A stretch of DNA of 64,000 nt from Nereocystis luetkeana (GCA_031213475.1 JARUPZ010000021.1:6858438-6922437), one strand, 5' to 3'. Positions 20,264 through 33,600 are shown, counted from the stretch's first letter. Translations and numbers: made by a program. Notes: generated from the sequence alone by a model not told the origin.

Positions 20264-20512
20264 GTTCTACGATACAGGTAGCACATTTCCGCTAAAATAT
20301 TTGCGGAATGACGGGGTGGCTTAACCCAAAATCGTCGGAAGGCCAATCTTGTTTCGAAAAATGATGTCTTTGTGTACTCGGGCCATGGGATTATTCATCG
20401 GGATGCAATTTGATCTTTACTGCAGACAATTTTTGGGTGCCTTGCTCGTAGTATGGAGCTCCTTAAGCGAGGAAGTACCTTGGAAAATAAGGGTGAACCT
20501 CTATCGTAGAAC
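20264..20512. mobile_element. Family G non-autonomous TIR element, copy 1
   Basis: Ends GTTCTACGATACAGGT (20264) and, inverted, ACCTCTATCGTAGAAC (20497-20512). The interior shares blocks with copy 2, for example CATGGGATTATTC and TATGGAGCTCCT. No ORF. Confidence 0.65.
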
Positions 20513-20605
20513 GCCCTTAAAAAGTTCCATCTTCGATTCTTGTCGTGAGAATTCCCAGCTGTTGGGTGGGAAAAGGTGTTTGTTAGTTAGTTTTTGTTTT
20601 TTTTT

Positions 20606-20919
20606 CGTCACTTTTACTTTCCAGCCTAGCTCGTAGGAGATTTTACCCTCGGCGATCTTCTGGACAAGCCGTGGTCACAGGTGTCCTCCCTTCTCCCCCC
20701 CGGCACGTGCTTTTATTTTTTGTCGCGCATAGGGTTCAGCATGCCCACTGCTCGTCGATTTTCATCGAATGTAGCTAACTCATGCTCACGCGCTTTCCGC
20801 TCATCAATTTCTTCATGCAAGAAAAAGTCCCTGCGAGCATGTGCACTCGGGGAGACTTGAACCCAGGAAATTGATCTTGATAGGCACGCGGACCACCTAC
20901 CAAGCCGCCGGGGACGCTA
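20606..20919 (-). mobile_element. tRNA-derived SINE, minus-strand copy
   Basis: Reverse complement of the 19354-19690 element over its full length. It has a B box at 20863-20852 (GGTTCAAGTCTC read on the minus strand), the same CATTCGATGAAAATCGACGA body and the same 3' end. Diverged by substitutions and small indels. Confidence 0.65.
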
Positions 20920-21406
20920 AGGTTTGTGTTTCCCGTTTATTTACCACAACCCGCACAATGTATTATATACTAATTCCAAGCAGTTATTCTTAACGTGGGT
21001 TGCAGCTGCGAGATTGTATCATTAAGCGATACTGCTGTGCTGGGCTGAATATTTTTTCTTCTGGGCTTCGCTCTGCAGGGCATTGATTTGCCGAGCGTCA
21101 CTTGAGATTTGCTGAAGTTTGCTCAAGAGAAAAAGCTGCCAGAAGCTTTCGACTGGGCAGTCAGTGCCACTACAGTAGTCTTTTGCTCGAAACTTTATTC
21201 GCTGGAGCTTCGGATTGCGTTGTAGCTTCCGCTGGAGACTTTCCGAGGCGACTCCCTCCCATGGTCAGGGTCGCACTTCTATCTTGTCTTCGGAGAGGCA
21301 ATAGCTTATTTATGCCCGTGTCAGCTCCCCGAGCGAGCAATTTCCGGTTACTGTATTACTTCGTATGATGCTTTCATTGGCACCAGGTATGTGTGTTTTG
21401 GACTAA

Positions 21407-21515
21407 TACGGGGGACCATAGTTAGTAGGGCCTATGGTATACATAAAAACCTATATATTTAACCATTTTTACTGACAATATTTGGCCCTATTAACTATGG
21501 TCCCCCGTAATACCA
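21407..21515. mobile_element. Family B MITE
   Basis: Near-perfect palindrome, TACGGGGGACCATAGTTAGT ... TTAACTATGGTCCCCCGTAA. Confidence 0.85.
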
Positions 21516-21689
21516 GTGGCGCACACCAACTTCTTGGAAGTCATGTTTCGGGCGTGAAGTCATTTTGAGCACCTCGTGTGAAGAGCTCAGGAGGTAAGGC
21601 ACTGCCCCTATAAGGTGGCATTGCTCAGGTCTGCTTCGTACGAAAATAGAGGCATATGGGTCAAACAACACACATCGAGGAAAGCCAAC

Positions 21690-21690
21690 G

Positions 21691-21740
<50 letters not shown>

Positions 21741-21760
21741 TAGAGAGAGAGAGAGAGAGC
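21690..21760. repeat. (GA)n microsatellite
   Basis: About 70 bp of GAGAGA with a few interruptions. A shorter one is at 12765-12788. Confidence 0.95.
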
Positions 21761-22662
21761 TCGTACTGCGGCAGGCAGTGCAGCAGCACTGCTGTGCTCA
21801 GCACGCCGCACAACCAACAAGCGTCTGGCGCAGGCAGCAGCGACGCCACAAAAATTACCGGTTTAGCCCCCCTTCGGCCCCCTCCTCAACGGCAAGGCGC
21901 ACAAGGACACACACGGTAGACTCCCTTTGTAGGCGTCATTGTATTAACTCAAAATCATCATAAAAAATAACGCCCCCCTCCCCTACCCCCCCCTCCCCCC
22001 CCGAACATCCCCCCTCCCCTTCCCGTCGAGAAATCACGAATCGCGAATACTTCGAACACTAAATAGTAGGCAACCGACCGCAATCGGCCTCGCTTGGTAT
22101 AAGGATTCCCCACAGAGCAGTGCGATAGTAGAGGACACTCATGTACCGGCATGCCCCTCTTACGTCTCCGCGCGTCAGCTCAGTTCCCGGACCCCCGAAA
22201 CCACACAAAAAAAAAGAAGTTTTTCTCTGACCAGTGAACCCTTCCCTCCCTCGTTTGACGTGGTCGCGAAGGTGTCCGGTGTGCGGCGATGCAGGCGCAA
22301 CATCGAAGAAAAAAGGGGGGTGGGGGGGGGGGGGACGTGAAAACGCTGAGGTGGTCACGTATGTATCGTCATTCAGGCCTTTACTGCAGGTCATACCGTC
22401 ATTTATAGTCATTTTCTCAAACCCTATTCCCAACGAAAAACAAAAAACAAAAACACCACGCTGATTTTTTAGCAGTCCAGCCCTTCGAAAGGGGGGGGTG
22501 TACTGTGCTTCGTGTAACCTGCGGTAGAAACAGCAGCATGGCAACCGAACAGCGAGAACAGAAACAACAAAAAACAACACCACGAGGCCGAGGAAAGCAA
22601 AAACAAAAAACAGCAGCCGTTTCAACCCCCCGTGGACCGCTATGTATATGTACCAAGGACCC

Positions 22663-22921
22663 GTTCTACGAAGATAGAGGTAGAAAATTTCCGCTATTTC
22701 GTTTCTGAAACACGGGGACCCTTTACCCCAAAACGTCGGAATGCCAATCTTGATTTTCGAAAAAAAAAAAAAACTCTGGTAGACTCGGGGCCATGGGATT
22801 ATTCGCCGCGATTCAATTTGATTTTTGCTGGAGTCAGGTTTCGGGTGAGGTATGGAGCTCCTCCATGAGTGAGGAGCCTCAGAAAAAAAAGAAAAGAAAA
22901 GGTGAACCTCTATCGTAGAAC
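22663..22921. mobile_element. Family G TIR element, copy 2
   Basis: Left end GTTCTACGAAGATAGAGGT, right end ACCTCTATCGTAGAAC. Interior paralogous to 20264-20512. Confidence 0.65.
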
Positions 22922-23559
22922 GCCTCCAAGGTATTTATACCACCGACCCCACACAGTGACACCGCTGCCGCTGGACGCTACTACAGTATCGGCACACCGA
23001 GATTTAAGTCGTCCACTGGGCTACTTTGGGTAAAAAAAAAGGTTGGACCGATTACGCACCCGAATTAATCCCCCCGTTGTAACGCTCGGCGGGAGACTTT
23101 TCGAAGACGCACATCGGCTGCCAAAAATCAAGTGTACACGGGGGGTCGTCGGACGTTTCAAAAGTCCTGCCGTCGACGCCAACGCCGACACCGCTTGTGC
23201 AGAAGGTATGATGTTACCAATCAACTAGTCCATTGGGCTGCCGCTGCTACGGTGCTGGAAGAAGAAAAAATGTTAAACGATTGCGCACTCAAAAACTAAT
23301 CCATAAAACAACGTCGGGGGGGGAACGGGGGAAGCAAACTAATCCGGCAAGACGGACATCCATGGGCACAAAATAACGCATCACAAAAGGCTACGAGCTC
23401 TCTCGGAAACGAGCAAAAAACGACTAAGAAAAACGAAAACAAGTGCAGTAACAACAACCAGGGCTCTTCACGGGTCATATGACCCGATCCGAGGGTTGGG
23501 CTAGGACGTTTTCGAACTTTCATCGGTTAGCTCGGATCAGGTCGGGTCGAGAGGTTTTC

Positions 23560-23660
23560 ACACTCTCACGGATTGGATCGGGCAACCCTTGCTCGATCCG
23601 TCCTGACCCGACCCGACCCGACCCGACCCGACCCGCGAGGCCTGACCCGACCCGTGAACT
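23560..23660. repeat. (GACCC)n-type tract
   Basis: About seven GACCC units at 23610-23657, embedded in longer degenerate GGATCGGG/GACCCG repeats from about 23470. Confidence 0.8.
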
Positions 23661-24046
23661 CTGGAAAACTCTGGAAACATTCAGCGTGAGCGCGAGGGAG
23701 CAGCACGACTAACTGCACTATAGATTCGGACCCATGGCCTGACTTATAACCTAGAGCAGAGCGAGGTGGGTAGCTGCCCGGGCTGCATTTGTTTTTGTTT
23801 TGCGTATTTATTGCCCGATGCCGCAATCGAAAATCCTTCCTGTCGCTGCTATTGATAGTACTACTGTAGCAGCTCCCTCTCAAGCCCGCCCAGAGGAGAG
23901 TTTACTAATATCCCAAAATACAAAAAAAATACCATACGAGCATTGCCATTTATGAATATGAATATTATTAGTACGGTCGCGCTACCCGGGTTCCGAAAAA
24001 AAACAGAGTATACGCATAAGCTCCAAAAGGGTGAAGTGACGCGCGG

Positions 24047-24297
24047 GCCCCCGTTCTTAGGGACCGTTCCCGCCTCCGGTCTTAGGGACCGTTCCCGCCC
24101 CCGATCTTGGAACCGTTCCCGCCTCCGGCGATGAGGACTGTTCTCGCCTCCAGGTCTTGGGGACCGTTCCCGCCTCCGGTCTTAGTGACCGTTCCCGCCT
24201 CCGGTCTTGGGACCCGTTCCCGCCTCCGGCATTGAGGACTGTTCTCGCCTCCAGGTCTTGGGGACCGTTGCCGCCTCCGGTCTTGGGACCGTTCCGA
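24047..24297. repeat. ~26-bp minisatellite abutting the ALIX stop codon
   Basis: Eight to ten units of a GGACCGTTCCCGCCTCCGGT-type motif, some with GGCGATGAGGACTG variants. Read on the minus strand, the array starts within a few nucleotides after TAA, so it would form the beginning of the 3' UTR. Confidence 0.9.
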
Positions 24298-24298
24298 G

Positions 24299-24432
24299 TT
24301 AACCCTGCGATAGGAGCTTGCTAATCGCCGCGCTTTCGTCCCCCCCGGATTCTGCCAAGGCCGAACGCGTACGGGCAGGGTCGAAACCCATCTCCAGCAG
24401 GCGCCGGTACTTGGCGTCGTTCGGGTCCCCGC
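24299..24432 (-). CDS. ALIX: ALIX exon 22 (residues 948-991), UBA domain and stop
   Basis: Acceptor GTTGAAG (preceded by a T/C-rich stretch), phase 1 entry, 43 codons plus TAA at 24301-24299. The peptide has the UBA hallmarks: the MGF loop, Ala/Leu helix-2 positions ([12 protein letters not shown]) and the terminal AISKLL helix. The frame joins exon 21 without a stop. If the junction were wrong, the UBA would belong to a separate short gene. Confidence 0.78.
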
Positions 24433-27400
24433 CTTCAACATGGGACACAGACACGCCAGATTAAACAGAAAAAAAAGCAACAGCACCATTAGGAACGGTG
24501 GGGGGGGGCGGGGAGGGGGGGGGGGAGTCGTGCAATGTTTCTGGTATTCTTCTGGAAATTTCTAGTCATTTCTACCAAACAACGAAAACAACGCAACAAT
24601 AGTCGTACTGTAGCAGTTTCTGGTAATATAATTTCTACCTCATACGAAACAAATTCTAAACCGATATAACCTCTACCTAATGTAAAATTCTAGCGGTTTC
24701 CTAGTGTTTTTCCGATGTAATATCTTGATAAAACTCTCGAGTGAAGGACGACGGATGGTTTTGATGCCCGGGGCTGGGCGTAGGCGGAAGCGGCTACGTA
24801 CGGCCGAGACGTAATGCTCCCCACAAAATAGCGATTCTACATATACCGAAGCGATTTCTGGCATATACACATGCTCGTAACGATTGCAGTAATGTTATAC
24901 CGTAGTTTTCTGTGCGTGTAGAAATTTCTAGTGAATTTCCACCACGCTGGCCGGAAATAAGGACACGTTCATATTCGCAGCAATGACCCGACGGTCCCCA
25001 TATTCCCGCTGGAGCTTGGCGTCGGCTGAATCGGCTTCGCCTGGCGTTATACGAAGTAGTATCTACCGCAGTAGTACAACTTCTATGACACAAAAGGCAT
25101 ATTAATATGAATAGTAATACAATGTAATACATGTCTGGTGGTAATCAAACCCGCCATGGGGCTAAACGCAATCTATCCCTCTATGTTCGGACACCACATT
25201 TGGTTCTCATCACTAGAATGTTCTAGGAACTTTCTACAGAAACTTCGCGTCAAGGACGGGGTGGGATTTGACCGACGGGGCTATAGTTGGACGTAGGCGG
25301 AAGCTGCTTCGCCTGGCGCAAAAAAAATACCGGTATCTACTTGGTAGTACAAGTTCTAGCAAAATCTAGAAAGAAACTCTACCAAGTACGCCCTATTTCC
25401 AGTCAAAGCAGGACATGGGGTGATTGTGCCAACGGGGGCTAAGCGTGGGCGCAAGCTGCTTTGCTTGACGTGATAATCTACTTTAGTGTCATATGTACCA
25501 GTATATACGGTACATATATACCTGGCAAGGGAATCTCGAGTCAGGAAAGACAAATTGCAATCACACGTTCACACCCGTCGAAATTTCTATTGATTGTAAT
25601 TTTCGACAGCAAATATCGAGCTAGAATGGCGGATAGTTTCACCCTCGGGGCTAACAAGCGTGGAGGCCCGAAAAGAGAAATTCCTACTCGTAGAAAATTC
25701 TCATAAAAACTTTTTTCCACAGCAATTTCGGGTCAGAATGGGGGCGTAGAAATTTCTCATAACTTTCTCTCTTCCACAGCAATTTCGAGTCATAATGGGG
25801 GAGAACTTAACCGGCGGGCCGGGGCTACTACTGTAGAGCGTACGTCAGAAGAGAGAATTAGCAATATACTCGAAAACCCCCTGCTACCTTTTCCACAGCA
25901 AACTTCGAGTCAGAGCACAGAGGGAGGGGGATAGTTTTACCGGCGGGACTAGGCGTAGGCGGAAGCGGCTTCGCCTGACCCCCCCCTGCCCCCGTTGCTC
26001 CCGCGGTGGCCCACGGGCCCCATCGTGCACGAGGCGGGTTTTCGGACGCTGGCGTGGGCTTCGCCGCCGCCACCGCCGTTGCCGGTGCGCCGGCGGCGGG
26101 GGCGGGGACAGCGGTAGGCCCTCCGTAGAAGCCACCCTGGCAATGGGAAGGGGTACGGGCAGGGAGGGGGGGGGGTGCAGGAGGGATTAGTCTAAGGCGA
26201 ATGGGGGGGGGGGGGGGGGGGGGGGGGGGTTCATGTTCAAGTTGGGGGGGGTGGGGGGGGAATTGGTTGGGGTTGGGGTGAGGCAGCACGGGGGTCGGGT
26301 TGGCTTGGGCTGACTAGCGACACGACAGCACAACGCCTCTGTTAGATTGGCGTTGGGTAGAGGGTTGGATTGGGTTGAGTTGGATGGGGTTGAGTTGAGT
26401 GGTGATGTGTTGGCGTTGGCGTTGGGTATAGAGGGTTGGATTGGGTGGGGATTGGGTGGGGTTGGGTTAGGGTTACGGGCGAAATACTGGCAAGAACCGA
26501 TTCACGCACAAAAAAAAACGCTTTTCTTAAGCGGAAGGGTTTCGTTTTGTTCTTGCGGTACTGGCAGGCCCAAACTGAAAAGCGCGAGGACCCAACGCAC
26601 ACGATTTGTACGTGCGAGCGTGGCCAGCTTGACGAATGGACCCTCTTTTTGACGTACCGTACTGCTGCTGCTGCTGCTGCACCGCATCATCAGTATCATC
26701 AACGCCACGATATGACTACTGAATTCCCGAGTAAATCGTCCCCGCGGCGGCACAACCGTAGCACCAAACGGTCATCGCCCCTCTAGGGACCCCCCAGAGG
26801 AGGGGGAAAAAAAAAAAACATGTCAGTAGAACATGACGACGACGGCAACGAATGACCTCTGCGGGACACTGGAGGAAGATGATACAAAGTTTGGTCCCCC
26901 GAGTTATACACACTCCAAGGAGAATGCCCTCGGCACGATCCCAAAAATGACCCCCCCCCCCCCCCCCCCCCCCCCCTATGGTCAATTCATTGAAGCTGTC
27001 GTCCATATGCAAGTCCGTCTCAAAAGCGGTTCTTAGTAGGATGCAGCTCACTCTTCATGCGACTCGCCAGACACCTCACGGCGCTTCGCGCTTGGCGCAA
27101 GCAATGTCTGCCTGGTCGGTGAAAACCCGACATGCTCCGTCCCGGCATTGTAGGGATGCGAGGGTCTATGGTCATACGACTACGGCCATGCATGAGATCG
27201 AGTACATCTCTCCTATCGAGTACCCCCCCCCCCCGCGCGCTGCCGGGCGCTCCCGGCCCCTTCCTGCAGTAGATGGTTGTTAACACCAGATTTACCAACC
27301 ATTGCTCTGTTCGCTATCTTGGAATTTACAATTCACTATTGATCACCATTGTTTGGAAATTTGGGTTATTAATCCTCTTTAGAACCGCAGTCCCGTTCTG

Positions 27401-27645
27401 GGGACAAGCCAGTCAAATTCTGAGTACTGTGTCCCCAAAACAAGAATGCGGTCCTAAAAAAGGGCTGAGGTAGGTTTTGTTTCTACCACATCCACTGGAA
27501 GGGGGGAACACAAAAAAAGAAGACAAGAAGAAAAGCGAAGAAGAAGAAAAAAAAACGCACATGTTGGTATCCAGGGATCGGGCCGCTTTGTTGTTCCAGG
27601 GGTTGCTGGGGGCGCCCGCCGTACCCTCCCGGCTGGTACTGCTGA

Positions 27646-27677
<32 letters not shown>

Positions 27678-30600
27678 CGGGGGTTGGTACTGGTGCTGTG
27701 GAGGCGGTGCTGTTCCACCAGGCCCTCGATTAGCGGTGCCGAATCCGGACCACGAGGCCTGGCCATAGGGAGAGCTGGTTGCGGAGGGGTAGCCCGCCGA
27801 CGGCGGTCCTGCTACGCCAAGAGGAAGGGAAAATGAAAAAGAAGTAGAAGAAGAAGAAGAAAAAATGATCGACTCAAGCAGTGCAGTCAGTGAATTGGCA
27901 GTGGGCGGAGGGAGGAGGGAAGGAAGGAACGGAAGAAAAACGAGCGAGCGTGACGGCAAATTGCTACAGATTTATGAATAGTATGCTGGGTAGGTGGGTG
28001 GGTGGGTGTAGAGTAGTGACAATTTTGCAGGAATACGGGGGGCCATAGTAAATAAGACCTATGCTAAACACAAAGACCTATATGTATCCCCATTTATACC
28101 AACAATATTTGGTCCTATTTACTATGGCCCCCCGTAACAGCAAAAAAAGGTGGCGCTCGACTACTACAAATATTACCGAGGTGTGAAGTACACAAACGCA
28201 GGAGAGCAGCTTCATGTGTCATGCGGATGTGATGGTCCACGTCTCAGAAAACTGGGCCCCCGAGACATGGCAGATTAAGACATACTGCCACCCCTCCGTA
28301 ACAACTTTACGGGAAGATCAGACTAATTTATCGCCGGTCGGAAAACGCCAACAGGCAACAGTCTACAGGCACAAGGCCCGTCGGCAAGGTATTATATATA
28401 TATATATATATACTTCGTGTACGCCAGCCAAGAAATACCGGGAAATACAGCGGAAACCGGCGAGACTCCGCTCGCTGCCTCCACCACACCGGTTAAGTCC
28501 CATCTGCCAGTCAATTTGCACGTACTACAGCGGGCAGGCGGCAGGCGCTATTATACCCTGCCGGCACTATAGAGGGGCCACTGCCTTTTGTCGTGTCGTT
28601 TCTTGTTGGCAGGCCCGTACTGTATGTACACCGGAAGCAGTCGCGTTTACGGGAGACCATACGTAGTAAATAGGACCTACGATACACACAAACACCTATA
28701 TATTTACCTATTTTTACCAACAATATTTGGTCCTACTGTATACAAGTATATTTACTATGGTCCCCCGTACACAAGTATCTAATAGTACATCACCAGGTAT
28801 TACGGGGGGACCATAGTAAATAGGATACGGTACAGACACAAAAACCAACCAGGTACATATTTACCTATTTTTACTAACAATGTTTGGTCCTATTTTTGTC
28901 CCCCGAAATACTATTAAGGGGACCATAGTAAATAGGACCTATGGTACACATAAAAAACCAAACATTTGACCAGTTTTACTAACACTATTTGGTCCTATTA
29001 ACCATGGTCCCCCGTAATAATCACCACCCACGATAGACCTCCAAAAACATGCATCCCTCTACATTGACTCTCATCGCTATTTCCTGTCTTGTCAGCTGGG
29101 CGGAGAGAAGGTAAGCCAACCACAACTCAACCTACGCATCTTGAGAGCTTTTTTATCGATAAAATGCGTCAAGTCACACACCCGCCAGCCCGGTTTATAC
29201 AAAGACTCAACCCTACGAGAATTCCGCATGTATCCTCGAGGTGATGCGGAATGCAACGAACAAAACAGCACGAAAACTCCCCAAAAAAAGACCTATGCGA
29301 CGACTCGTACAGTGGTTGAGCACCAGGTATCATTTTGGTTGCAACTGATGTGGGATGGTACGCCGCAGCTCGTTGTTAGTGCCGGTTTCCCCTGCGTGCC
29401 GGTAAGGTGGGGGGCGTATTGTTTGTAGCTTGTGGGTGTTTTCTTCCGTCGAAACTCTTATCTTGTTTAGCCTGCCTTGTGACCACGGGCGAGATTTTAC
29501 TATCATCATTACCACCATCATCATCTTCATCATTATCATCATCTTCATCATTATCATCATCTCCATCATTATCATCATCATATTATGATCATCATCGCCA
29601 TCATGATCATCATCATATTATGATCATCATCATCGCCATCATGGTCATCATCATCATCGCCATCATGATCATCATCATATCATCATCATCATGATCATCA
29701 TCGTCATCATCGCCATCATGATCATATCATCATGATCATATCATGATCATCATGATGATCATCATCGTCATCGCCATCGTCATCGTCATCATCATCATCT
29801 TCATCATCATCATCATCATCATCAATATCATCATCATCATCATCACCATCATCATTATCACATCTTCGGGGGTACCCACCGGTGGAAGGTGGAGGAGCGC
29901 CTCCGGGTTGCTGCTGCTGCTGCTGCTGAGGCTGGCCTTGGCCGACCTGGGCCTGCTGCCAAGGACGCGGGGGTATGGGGGTGGGAAGCGGGGGGGTTGG
30001 TGCCGCGAAAAACAGCAAGAAAAAAATCAAACAAACTTGACAAAAACATAACCTGCGAAACACACACAACGAATAATCCCAACCAACAAACTAATAGCAA
30101 AACTACGACACACACATCCAACCATAAAAAAACAGCCAATCGATAAAACACAGAAGAACAAACAACGCCCAAAAAAGCACACCAAGAAATCCACTAACCC
30201 CAAAACCAACGAACCAACCAGCCAAAACCCAACAAAAAAAACACGCACACACGAAATAACACACCGCCCCCATTCCGCCATCCGGCCTCCGCCCTCCGTC
30301 CGGCCTCTGACCAACCAACTCCACCCCTCCCCGCTACATAAGATATATCCTGGTATACAGGTTGGGTCGCCGTCGGTTGGCGACGGCACTGTAAAACATG
30401 CCGCTCACTACTTGGGCCAGACCACCAGGGTATCGTGTTTCTGTTTTATTTTTTTGTTTTGGAGGTCGGTCACAGCTGGCGATCGAGTTACATCACATGT
30501 GCAGGGTGGCGAAGCTTTACTCCGCGCAAGGGGAATGGTATTATAACGTACCAGGGTAGTGTTTATTGAAAGGCGCCCACGGGGCAGTTACATCGTAAAC

Positions 30601-33600
30601 TCATTGCTGTCTCTGCAAGTGGCCACACCTATTACGGGGGACCATAGTTAATAGGACCTGTGATATACATGAAAACCTGTATATTTAATCTACTAACAAT
30701 ATTTGGTCCTATCAACTATGGTTCCCCGTAATAGAGAAAAAAACACTCCATCGACGCTGTCATCCACATGCAAGATAATTCACCTCACGAGCGGTTTTTA
30801 GTTCTTAGTAGGATACAGTTTACCCTTCATGCGAATCACCGAACACCTCACGTTTCGCTTCACGCTTGGTGCAACCAATGTCTGCCTGGTCGGTGAAAGC
30901 CCGACGTGCTCCGTCCCGGCAGTGTAGGGATGCGAGGGTCCATGGTCGTACGACTACGGCCATGCATGATATCGAATACCTCCGCCCCCCCCCAACCAAC
31001 TAACCAACAAACCAACCAAGCGAACGACCAACCAACCAACAAACCAAGCGACAAACCAACGACACAACCAACCAACCAACCAACCAACTGACCAACTAAC
31101 CAACCGACCAACCAACCAACCGACCGACCAACCAACGAACCAACCAGTCAATATCTTAACCAACTAACCAACCGACCGACCAACCAACAAACCAACCAAC
31201 ATATAAACCAACCAATCAACCAATCAACCGACCGACCGACCAACCAACACACAAATCAACCAAACCACCCAACAAACAAACCAACCGACGCATGAACCAA
31301 CCATGAGAACAAACCAGTCCAAAGTTCAGACCAAACCCGCACCACCCTCCGTCCCTTCATCGACTCCGACCGACACCCCCCCCCCGTCCGACCTTTACCT
31401 GGGACTCCATTTGCCGCGCGAGCTCGATCGACGCGTCCTCCCCCTCCTTCAGCGCCCTCTCTCGCCGGTGGGTAAAGCCCACCTCGAACTCGCGCCTGTG
31501 CAGAGCTTGCGTGTACACCTGTTTGCCCCACCGAAAAACAAAACGGGACGTAAGCCCCACATTCCGACCATGAGGCATCCGAACCACCGGGGGAGGGGGG
31601 GGGGGGGGGGGGGTACACATTCGTTGCTTTCCCAAGTCAATTGACAATTCGAGCACGCATCCCTTTCGAGACGGAGCGGGGGGTGGGTGGGTGGGTGGGG
31701 GGGGGGGGGGGGGGGGGGCGTACTCCTTTGTTGCTTGTCTCAGTTATTTGACCATTGACCACGCACGGAAGACCGTCCCTACTCCTAGTAGAGACATCTT
31801 CAACAGTTGGGCGCTCTTTCCATATGGTACAAATAATTGTTTTGCCAGTATCACCCCCTTCCTGTGGGGGGGGGTGGGGCGTACTCGTTTGTTGCATGCA
31901 TTAGCCAGTTGACCATATGACCATTTGATCAAGCATCCCTTTCGAGTACGGAGCGCGCGGGGTGGGGGGGGGGGGGGGGGGTGTACTCGACATCATGCAT
32001 GGCTGTGGTCGTATGACCATATAAACCCTCGCACCCCTACAATGCCGGGCCGGAGCACGTCGGGTTTCAACCGACCAGGCAGATATTTGCCTGCACGAAG
32101 CGCGAAGCGCCGTGAGGTGTTCCGCGAGTCGCATGAACGGTGAGCTGCATCCTATTAAGGACCGGCGGGGGGGGGAGGGGCGGGGGGCATATACTCATAC
32201 CACCACTGAAAAACGCAGACGCAATCAGAAACCTCCAACATTTGGACGTTCAGTCCAGTGCGTGTTTTTCAATATATATTACATTATCTGTTCTTGCTGC
32301 TAATCTCCAAAACCTTCCTGTTTCGCCTTTCGTCACCACGATATATTCCCTAAGGTTAGCGATCGCTCCCTCGCTCTTTCTTTACAGTAGTGAGCTAAAG
32401 TTCTCCCTGTCACAAGCATCAATTTCCTCATGTTCAACACATCGGAGCGAGGAGGGGGGGGGGGGGGGGCAGGGGCATCAACTCTGTTGGTCTTTGAAAG
32501 GGAAAAAAACGCTGGAGCCAGTTGACGACTACGGCATCGATTCAACCACACCAAGCAGCTGGGACAGAAGGTGTGTCCAAAGCGCAACGCAGGATGGCGA
32601 TATCAGTGCTGCTTGCAGACTGTCTCGCTACAACAGCGGTCGCTTCATAACGTCGCACGCACTTCATCGTTGATGTGGCTGCCAACACCACCACCAACAA
32701 CAACAGCATCGCCGCCACCGCCACCACCAACATCATTATTACCAACACCATCACCACCACCACCACCACCAACAGCATCGCCACCACCGCCACTATCAAC
32801 ATCACCACCATCACCACCACCACCACCACCGCCACCAACATCAACAGAACAGCACCGCCACCACCACCACCACCACCACCACCAACACCACCAACACCAC
32901 CAACACCACCAACACCACCAACACCACCACCACCACCAACACCACCACCAACACCACCAACACCATCGCCACCACCGCCACCATCAACATCAACCCCAAC
33001 ACCATCACCACCACCACCACCGCCACCGCCACCACCACCACCACCACCAACACCACCAACACCATCACCACCACCACCACCGCCATCTCCACCGCCACCA
33101 ACACCAAGAGCACCACCGCCACCGCCACCACCAACACCACCAATACCAACACCAACACCAGCAACACCAACCACGACACCCCCCTTCCATCACACAGCGC
33201 ATACAAACAGTACAGCCGGAGACCAACGGGATCATTGTGACCTCCCTCGCTCATCACACCCGTAACGCCACCGTATCATCTCACCAGGTCCTCGCAGGTC
33301 TGGTTGAGCTGCGCCAGCCTCTGCAGGAGGTCCGCGTAGAACATCGCGCCTTCGGAGAGCTGGGCGTGCACCTCGTGGAACAGCATCACGGCCCCGTGCA
33401 CCTGCTGCAAAAACGCCTCTCTGTCGAGAGTTCCTTGGTCGGATGCCCTCGCCTGCTGGAACCTGCGCGTATTTATACACGGAGAAAAAAAAAACAAAAA
33501 AACACACACGACCGAAACAAAATCATGAGACGGGAAAGCGCAGTATATAATCAAAACCGTACCAGGTACGTACGTGCGTGGTATGATAGCACTCTGGACC

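Larger units (their letters stand above)
17687..24298. other. Repeat-rich intergenic region
   Basis: No convincing protein-coding exon. It holds an AGATCAT-rich dispersed repeat, an inverted SINE pair, two copies of a TIR element, a family B MITE, (GA)n and (GACCC)n tracts and, at its end, the minisatellite abutting the ALIX stop codon. Confidence 0.55.

Noticed and set aside
24047..24297. Possible CRISPR-like array of regular repeats
   Set aside because: Units are contiguous and near identical without unique spacers, and the sequence is eukaryotic; it is a minisatellite.
29722..30069. Poly-Asp/Met/Ile ORFs
   Set aside because: Microsatellite translations; only the short Gln/Pro exon 19 within is supported by splice phase.
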